The translations under genes were made by a program, and so were the position numbers. DNA of 64,000 nucleotides from Ecdyonurus torrentis. Lineage: Eukaryota; Arthropoda; Insecta; Ephemeroptera; Heptageniidae. Where the stretch lies: contig OX439131.1 in NCBI GenBank assembly GCA_949318235.1, forward strand, positions 5,229,964 through 5,293,963, read 5' to 3'. The notes below the pieces were generated by a model. That model saw only the letters and a list, made by a program, of their open reading frames with translations, was not told the DNA's origin and ran no database searches. Each line of letters starts with the position of its first letter. The stretch's first letter is position 1. Positions 55,191-64,000 of this stretch are shown here, one piece after another.

Positions 55191-56509
55191 AAGCAATGTT
55201 AGCTCGCCGTTAAATGAGACCGTTAAAGGAACATTTTGCAAAGTCGTTCTCTCTCTTTCTCTCTCTACGCCGCCTATATCATTATTCTTGAAGTCAATAT
55301 TCTGATAAACGTGTGTAGAAAAAGAGAAAGAGAGAGAGAGAAAGAGATGCATTGTCGCTATCTATTTTGTGTGTATGTGTGTGTGTGTGTAGAGAAACAG
55401 TCCCGTACAGACAAGTATAGTTTAGAGCCTATATGGAGTCGTAAATTGTTGTGGCTCTAAACGAAAGCTTTCTTCTTTACTGGTGATCGACGTCGCACAC
55501 TCCTTCTCTTCAACCCCCGCAGCGTTATATTCTCTGATAAACAACCCTCCTCTGGTTTCAGTGTCAAGTACTTTGTGTGAAAGACGTTATCTTTTTACAT
55601 AAAGCACTTTCTTCATTGCAATAGTTTCCGTATATTGTACATTTAAGGAAATATTTTGCAATATAAAAGTAAAATTTTTAGTCTATTATAACTATTTTTA
55701 GGAGTAGATAGCTTAATATATATTTTTTAACTGTCAATTCCAGTTTTTTTATTATCATTATTATTTTTAGCTGCTTACTTAATATTTCATATATTATGGA
55801 ATCCCTTCGTTTTCAGCACATCACTACAAAAAAAATTCTTTTACATTTTGATATAATTTTAAATATCTGCATTCAATTTCAGAGAAAATTAATAACTGCT
55901 TAAAACAAAATTGTAAGAGTTTGATTTTATTTTAAAATCTCCTTTCTACCTACCACTAAAATTTTGTTTATTTAATGTCAACGTCTTTTTATATTAATAA
56001 TTTTTAAAACACTTTAATATTATAGTGTGAGATGATCATATTGATCATTAAAATCAAGTCATTGGCCAAATAACTTCTATTCTATAAGATTTTTTATATT
56101 AACGTATAAAGAAAATATGAGAGATTTAAAAGCTATATTAAGAATAAAAAACTTTTAAAAACTTAATCCACTATAAAATCTGAAAATAAATTCTGTACAG
56201 TATGTTTTATACCATACTTTTTTTTCTTTCTTGTTTGTAAAAGCTGTGTTTCAATTGTACGTTTCTTTTTTTTTTTTCTTTTTTTTTTTTTCTTCTTCTT
56301 CTTCTTCTTTTTCCTCCTCTTCTTTTTATTGTGGATTTTTATGTTTTTTATTGTGTGTTTAAATAAACGTATAGACTACGATAGAAAAAAAACTAGATGT
56401 CGTGAATGCGACAAGAGATCGAAAATGTCGTTGGTCAGTTGTGAATCGGGCAAGAAAAACGTCTGGTCAATCTTTTGTGTTCGTCATCTCATCCTTTCAA
56501 CTGCCGCTC

Positions 56510-56512
<3 letters not shown>

Positions 56513-56562
<50 letters not shown>
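56513..56562. repeat. (GA)25 microsatellite
   Basis: Perfect GA array of 50 bp. Confidence 0.96.
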
Positions 56563-56567
<5 letters not shown>

Positions 56568-56847
56568 CCAAAGCGGTGACCTTTTTTTTATCGGGTCCTA
56601 AGGCCAGCTCCTGAGTCGGAAACAATTTAGCTTGTGTCTCCTGTCTGTTGCTACCACACAGTTAGCCCATAAATCACTCCAGTAGGCTAGCTGCACTGCG
56701 CGCCATCCTGTCCCGTTTAGCTGCTATACCACCTCCGCCCTTGCTTGCTACTGGAAATGGGTTGTGGATTCACTCTTTCCATACGCGTTCTCTTGACACA
56801 CTGCAGCGATATATAGACTCAACTTTTAAGTCTTAAACCTTCTGCAA

Positions 56848-56851
<4 letters not shown>

Positions 56852-56924
<73 letters not shown>
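56852..56924. repeat. (TA)n microsatellite
   Basis: Perfect TA array of about 73 bp. Confidence 0.95.
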
Positions 56925-56926
<2 letters not shown>

Positions 56927-57716
56927 ACTTTCTTTTTTCTTCTCTCGTTCACTCACTTTAAGTTTACGCTATAGCGTAATTAAATTGTAAGAAAAAAAAT
57001 AAGATGAAGAGCTAAAATATGAACTAAGAAAAAAGTTAAGCTAATTTAATTAATTTTTCTCGTGAACAGATTTCAAAGTTAATTTATTTATTAATTTTGT
57101 AGTTATTAAATATACGAAAAAAGAATTTTTATTACAAGATTAGCTTTAGCTCCTGTTATTATGCAACCTGCAAGGCCTTACAGAAAGGATTTAGTTGCAA
57201 TTATTAAAGAAGCAATTTTATTTTATTTATTGGAAACTTATGAAGGTAAACATTTCAAAAAAATAATAATAAAAAAAAAATTAATTTTTTGATGAAGAAA
57301 GTGGAAGTACGATTTTTTTGCAATAAAAAAATCCCCTTCCCCCTCTCCAACTCAAAAATATCAAATTTTATCCTTAACATATAATTACCAACTCATTTCA
57401 ATAGCAAATATTTTCAAATGCTTTTAATTTTTGCTTTCCTCTCATTTTAATTCTATATAAAAAAAAATACATTAAATCAAGAAATATTGACAAATCTAAA
57501 GAATATTTTAATAAATTAATTTTTAATGATTTAGTTATTAAAACAAACAGAAAATTTATCAATTTTTTGCTTAACATAAAAGTAAGCAGTAACTTAAAAT
57601 TTGAACAAATCGATAGAAATTTTATTCATAAATCTAAAAACAATATAGTCAGTGTATTTTTAGTTATTTAAAACGTCATCGTTAGAAGAAAATTAAAATG
57701 AAGCCACAAAGCAATA

Positions 57717-57719
<3 letters not shown>

Positions 57720-57811
<92 letters not shown>
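57720..57811. repeat. (TA)n microsatellite
   Basis: Perfect TA array of about 92 bp. Confidence 0.96.
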
Positions 57812-57814
<3 letters not shown>

Positions 57815-58394
57815 CGGGAAATATTTAATAAGGTTATTTATTACAGCAATTTATTTTTTCATGACAAGATAGATAATTATAACAGTATATAATTTCATTT
57901 CAGATATTATCATTTATATCATAAAATATAAAATTTATTCAACAAAAGAATAAATTTACAACAATTGACTATTATAGCATAAAAGCACATCTACATTTTA
58001 TTAACTTGTGTTTTGACACGTAGCAATAAAAGCAATTGCAGCAATCATTTTCTATTGTTGCAATAATTTTTTTTTAAAATCTATATTTCAATAAAGCGCA
58101 AAAAGATTCAAAAAATTGAATATCATACTTACAAAATATTACAATACTGAAAACTATTACACAGAATTTTTTATTTCTACTTGTTTTTAAGGCCTTTAGT
58201 CACCTAAATCGTTATTAATCGACTTTTTTGATCAAGTTTTTACATCATATAGTATTGTGATAAAAATGTGATTCAAATGACAAAATTTCATTTCTGTGTA
58301 TCAATAATTGAAGCAAAAGCCAATTTTAGTCTAAAATGGGCCATACTTTATAATATAGTTCTTTGATGTAAAAACATACAGCTTATATAATGAA

Positions 58395-58783
58395 TCTGAG
58401 CCTGTGGCGCAATGGTTTGCGTATTGGATTGCCGAGCGAGAGATCATGAGTTCGTTTCTCTGTAGATATGTTTGTTGCTTATTTTGCAGAAGCCATGAGA
58501 TGTTCTGAATGCAGTTTTATGTTCTCTGCACGTTGATACCCATGCAGGTAGACAGTCGTGTGTCACTAGTAAAACGGTAGAAGAGGTATTTATAAGCTTG
58601 ACTGATTTTATCATGTTTCTGGACAGTCTTGGCAGTGCAAGATGGAAGTGGCCCATACGTCAAGTCAGAGTTATATCTTGGGACGATTCACCAATCCACC
58701 TTACTTCATTCATTTCTACTATATCTCAAATCAAAACATCAAATTAAATCATAGTGAATCATGTTCAGTAGTATGGAACTTTA

Positions 58784-58825
<42 letters not shown>
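58395..58825 (+). mobile_element. tRNA-derived SINE, copy 3, with poly(A) tail
   Basis: The head reads CCTGTGGCGCAATGGTTTGC with box A TGGCGCAATGG, followed by a box-B-like AGTTCGTTTCT. The body shares GCAGTGCAAGATGGAAGTGG, AAGTCAGAG, TTGGGACGATTCACC, TCATTCATTTC and ATCATGTTCAGTAGTATGG with the other two copies. A run of 41 A (58785-58825) directly follows the conserved 3' end, consistent with LINE-assisted retroposition. Confidence 0.85.
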
Positions 58826-58827
<2 letters not shown>

Positions 58828-59188
58828 TTGTAGCAACAACAGCAATAAAAACAAAAACAGTAATAGTCTATTTAAACTCCAGGTAAAATCAAATTAAATG
58901 TTTTTTTAATCCTAAATTTCATTTAAAACCCATACATAATTATAATTTTAAAACTCCCTTTTTGAAAATTGTATTCCTCAAATATCTAATATATTAAATT
59001 TGTTAGTAGACTTTATTTTGAATTGATGATAAAGAAGGATGTAATTTTAAACTTTATATTTGACGTATGAGTTTTCTAAAAATATATAATAAATGTTTGA
59101 TTTTATTTTTATACTTTTCTTAGATTCAAAACATTAATAGTTCGGAACACTTTTCAAACTATTATTATAGACGATCAGTCATCTATCT

Positions 59189-59192
<4 letters not shown>

Positions 59193-59268
<76 letters not shown>
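59193..59268. repeat. (CT)n microsatellite
   Basis: Perfect CT array of about 76 bp. Confidence 0.96.
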
Positions 59269-59271
<3 letters not shown>

Positions 59272-60493
59272 CCTTTCCTCAATTCTTTTTTTAATGTATG
59301 TATAAAAAAAAAATCTTGTAAGGCGTGGCGTAGAAGGGGTTTTCTTGCTTGTAATGTTGGTTCAATTTACGTTCACTTTAACATACAAATATATATATGA
59401 TAAGTTCACAAACTTAGGGTGAGAGAAAAGTGCTTGTATAAGAAATGCTGAGCAGCATACTCAATTAATCTACCATCAAAAAAGAAGATTTTCCTTTTTT
59501 CTGACATGAAAACTTACCAAAGCCGCGAAGAAATATCTCATTTCAAATACGAAAAAGAAAATAGATATATATATGTATTTTTCCTCCATCTGTCAATCTA
59601 TTTCATGTTCAAATCAATTATAATGAAATTCTTTTAACATGTTAGTATTTCAAAATGTTATATTTTTTCTATATTTATGTAAGTAAACTCCATTTCAAAT
59701 TTCTTTCAGTATTCGTATATATATACACGCTTTATGATTCGTAATGTATCAAAATATATCTTAAATAAGAAGGAGAACAGGTTTTTTCGTCTTTACAGAT
59801 AGAAAAACAAAATTAAAAACCGGAAAAATATACTTTTTTTTAATTAAATCTCTTTGATGTTTTTGTATTAATTTACAAAATATTTACCTTGTTGCTTCTT
59901 TCCTTATACTTGTCTTGTATAAGCTGAAAGAAATGTGTAATATTTACCTCTTAGTAAAATTAAAATTGAATTTTTATTTTATTTTCTATAACATTTTCGA
60001 TAAAACCACATTATTTTATGGCAAAATATAGAAAAAGAAATTAACTCTATGCACTTTTTTGTTTCGTTTGTTTTTCTCTTCATATTTAACTTTTATCAAG
60101 AAATCTATGTCAATGAGAACTTCTCAAAAATCTTTATTAAAAATAAACAATTTTCTCTAAAAGTAAGATCAATAACTCTAAATAACCTCATAATCATAAG
60201 AAAGAGCATTTTTCTTTAACCTTTAAGGTTTTTCTATAACTTAAATGTATAAGCTTTAAATGCTACAGGGACGAAAAAAAATTTTGTGACAATTTATTTT
60301 TGGACGGAAAATCAAGTTTTCAAGTTTAATGGTACCCCTTCCTCCCTTTTTTTTGTAGCAGCCTTTAGTACTTCTGTATTTAAAAAAAGTATAGCTTATT
60401 GGCGTATTTTTAATATACTTATATGTATATTGCATGTTTTTGATTGACAATAAATAAATTATTTAATATAAATATTTTTGCATAATTCATAAA

Positions 60494-60527
<34 letters not shown>

Positions 60528-63126
60528 CTGAGTGAGCAGTAAAAATTGTGTAAATTTTGAAAGTAGTAAAATTTTGATAAATGGTTATAAGAAAAAAAAA
60601 TGTCAATAAAAAAGAAAGTAAGAAAGAAGAAAAAGAAAGAAAGAAAAAAAAAAAAAAAAAGCAACAGCAGCTATAGTGTGCAAAGTGCACCATAAGGTTC
60701 CAAGTATGTGAAAACGAACTGTCCATATACCAAGGCAGGAAGAAATACTTCTCAATCGCTCACACATTTTCTTTATTGACTTCTCAACATGATATAATAT
60801 AAAAAAAAATCTAGCAACATTGATTTAAGTCTTCGAATAAAATTTGTTCATCATATATTTGGAGAACCTTTGATTTGTTACTCATAGTAAAATACAGAAT
60901 TGTAATATAGAACAAAAAAGGCAGTTTATAATGTACGTCAAAGACATGAAAATAGTTTAACAATTATAATGTGTAAAATTATATTACGCAAAAATCTTGA
61001 ATTGAAAAATAAATAGGACTGTAGAAATAACTGTAAAAGAGAAATCATAGAGAAATACGAAATTTCAAAAGTGCAAAAGACCAAAATACGTGGCTGCAAC
61101 TTGTCTGGTTCTTTTTGTAGGTAACGTTTGGTTGTAGGTTGTACACACTCATTGGTATTAGAAAATATCCCATGCTCTCTCTATTTCACTACTTATATAT
61201 AAGGTATTTCTATAGATAGGTAATCCAAAGAGAATATCGTTATTCAATTTTCTGTTGCCTTTAATTTTATTTTATCCTGGAAGTTATATTTTGTTGCCCA
61301 TTTGATCAATGTAATTTTGACCCGCAATACACGTCTCCAGCTGACCAGTACTTATTGGTTTTGGTTACTGTTCTTCATAGTTTAACATTCAGATAAATTA
61401 TTGTAATTTATTGGCAATTTCTTATTAATTTACCTATTTTTTTTTAAAAAGAACTTTTTAATTGTGCATTTGATAATTATGTTTCAAATTCATTATTTTG
61501 CACATATTTTCTTTCAATAAAAAGTACTATAGTTTACAAGTATTAGCTTGCAATTTTTATCGTACCTCTTTGCAAATTTAATAAAAGTTTTTAAAAACTA
61601 CTTTTAAGAAATGTTTAAATGTTATTAGAAATACTACAAGAAATCTTCATAAAATAAAAACTTTTTCGGGTGTGCAATATTTTTTTTAATCAAAATTTTG
61701 TACAATATCATAAATTTAACATTAACTTGTATGTCTATTTTTCACTATAATGTAGGTATACTTATATATAATATACTATTTTATAATAGTAAAATATCTT
61801 AAAGCTAAGATCAAACTATGGCTACATGCTTTACTACTATCAACCTGTCAAAGTAACTACGATAGAAAGAAAAAATAATTTGTCATTTTTCCCTCGCCAT
61901 TTTTTTTCTCTCTCTTTTTTTCTTTTTAAATAAGAAAAAATGTCAATATAAAAATCACGTATGTTAAAAAGTTTATAAGTCTTTATAAAAAGAAGAAAAA
62001 AGTCATGCTTTTTACATTATGTCCCTTCCTCTTCTTCTTCATTTTTTTTTTTTTTTTTTTTTTGTTATTATTGTATTATTCTTAGTCAGCACAAACTGTC
62101 AGACGTTCAATATATATTTTGTACGTAAAAATATTCAAATATTATGAAGCATAAAGATAATATTAGTAAAGATAATAAGTGTTTAAGTTTTTATATTATT
62201 CTTTTTGCTGAGTAATGTGCATGTGTATTAGGTTCCATGTGATTTCTAATCAATAGTAGTACACTTATAAACTTAAAAATGTCCACGATCTCGGAAAAAG
62301 AAAAAAAGGTAGAAGCGCAGTAAGTTATTCAGCTGCTATCAAATCAAGGCAAGAGTTGTTTTTTTACGTCTTAAAAACCCGGAATTTTTAGACTTAAATG
62401 TTTGTTTTATAGTCAAAACGTCAAATTCTTTTTTTGCAATTTGATCAAAAAATTGGTATTTGGCTAATTTTTTAATTTGATGTTATGAATATTAACAATC
62501 TTTTATATTATCTGTGGAACAGTGTTGTATTGTGGAGACGTTATACAGTATTCGTAATTTTGGGTATAAACAACACAATTTCTATAAACAGGTGAATTAT
62601 ATAATTTCTATTTGAAAATTAAAAATCTATTAATAATAACAGTCTTAAAATATTTTTAAAATGATAAATTTTAAATAATTTTATTCACTACCATAATGAC
62701 TAATATAATATTAAAATATTCTTAATAAAATGCTTTTAATATGAAAATAATCATCAATCAAAATTCATTATCACATCAAAACTTTATTTTATAACTTTTT
62801 TTTTAATATTTTTATTCTTTTCTCTCTTACTTATAGGGTGGTTATGCAGTGGGTGGGGGTATCATTTTATGGAATCAAAAGACAGAAGCTTTATATTTAA
62901 AATTTCTTCTCTTTTTCTTTTTGTATTTTATAAGAAAAGGGTGCATAATATTAACAAAAATATTGCCTTCTGTCGTTGTTATATGTATAAACGTATACAA
63001 TGTATTGTAATACCTCGATATCTAAAAATATTTCTATGTGTAAGCGCTGGAGGCAGAAACTCTTTACGTAAAAAGTGGAGAGGATTAAGTTTGCATAGCG
63101 ATGTGATATTTTTTTGTCTTTTCGAA

Positions 63127-63162
<36 letters not shown>

Positions 63163-63300
63163 GACAATTATTCAGCTGAAAGTTTAGGGGTATGAGGGTA
63201 GTTTGTTACCTGTCAGGAAGAGCTCAGTTCAGATACGTGAATAGAATAAAGGAAATGATGCAGCCAACATTTTTCCAATAATATGTGTACTTTTTGTGTA

Positions 63301-63304
<4 letters not shown>

Positions 63305-63358
<54 letters not shown>
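63305..63358. repeat. (GA)27 microsatellite
   Basis: Perfect GA array of about 54 bp. Confidence 0.96.
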
Positions 63359-63362
<4 letters not shown>

Positions 63363-64000
63363 ATAGGTAAGCAAGATCTGATATAATATCAAAAGTACAT
63401 AAAAAAATATTTCTTCTTTCATGTCAAATATAGAACTTTCTTATTGTACAATGATAGAATTTCAATTGATTTATTATGACTTTTGGTTTGGATTATATTA
63501 AAGTAGTAACAATTACAATTTAAAACTATTATTAGTTTTCCCTGCTACATTATATTACTTAACGGAACCTCTTCCGATTGAGTCAACTATATTAAATAGT
63601 TTTTGTGTATATTATTACTATTGTATATAAATTGACAATATTTCTATGACACGTCCAACGCTTTTTTTAACTGCTTATATGAACTATATCTTGGGTCAAT
63701 ATCATATTTGTTTCTTATATCTCATGTTACGGTTGAAAACATAACTTTTACCTTAATAACAGTATTAAATATATAAAATGTAACTTTTACAAAATATGTA
63801 ACTTAAAAAAAAAGACTTAAATCATATTCACTCACTCAGAGCAATAGTTTTAACATGCAATAAATATCATTGGAATTCAATATTAATAATATAATATAAT
63901 GAAAATATTGCACTTTGTGAACAGGTCATAATATAATCAATACACTTTAAAAAATTTGAAAAAAAGTCGTGGAAACTATTACAATGGGGAGTTTTGCATT

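Larger units (their letters stand above)
54491..58394. other. Gene-free region rich in simple repeats
   Basis: No gene recognised. Contains an A tract (54744-54771), CT, GA and AT arrays and GC-richer patches near 55200-55590 and 56560-56810 without a convincing open frame. Confidence 0.55.
58826..64000. other. Gene-free distal region
   Basis: No gene recognised. AT-rich sequence with A and T tracts (60498-60525, about 60646-60660, 62042-62063, 63129-63159) and CT/GA arrays. Confidence 0.55.

Noticed and set aside
58395..58470. Functional tRNA gene
   Set aside because: Box A and a weak box B are present, but the sequence continues into a SINE body shared by three copies, and no clean cloverleaf was evident.

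Overview
The window looks like a stretch of an arthropod nuclear genome, most likely a crustacean. Three things point there: a strongly AT-rich background, many long perfect dinucleotide repeats ((AT)n, (GA)n, (CA)n), and tRNA-derived SINEs around a large-intron immunoglobulin gene of a type best known from arthropods. The taxon is inferred, not demonstrated. There are no bacterial-type operons, no CRISPR array and no rRNA.

One gene is clearly supported. It is a plus-strand DIP (Dpr-interacting protein)/lachesin-like cell-surface protein spread over nine coding exons between 12961 and 40664. All nine exons have AG/GT boundaries and join in one open frame of 405 residues plus stop. The joined product has three Ig domains, a Thr/Pro-rich stalk, a basic then a very acidic membrane-proximal segment, and a hydrophobic C-terminus that looks like a GPI-attachment signal. 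The signal-peptide exon was not found and probably lies upstream of the window. Every intron is phase 1 except the one splitting Ig domain 1, which is phase 0. A 3' UTR with two candidate poly(A) signals follows the stop.

Layout: 1-12960 is 5' flank or first-intron sequence with a hAT-like element with inverted ends (21-596), a SINE (about 3941-4262), a promoter-like CCAAT/E2F cluster (about 5226-5293), a TTAA-bounded MITE (10872-11214), a foldback (11525-11665) and microsatellites. 12961-40664 is the gene, whose introns hold two SINEs, a second inverted copy of the TTAA MITE, a long palindrome and a 360-bp (AATG)90 array. 41750-64000 has no recognisable gene; it holds two long inverted-repeat elements (about 52490-52856 and 54218-54490, the latter with hammerhead-like cores), a poly(A)-tailed SINE (about 58395-58825) and many simple repeats.

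The most notable non-coding feature is exon 5. It sits between a long inverted repeat ending about 80 bp before its acceptor and a 90-unit tetranucleotide array starting 40 bp after its donor. I found no convincing novel multi-gene system; the unusual content is repeat architecture and possible splicing regulation in a neuronal-recognition gene.
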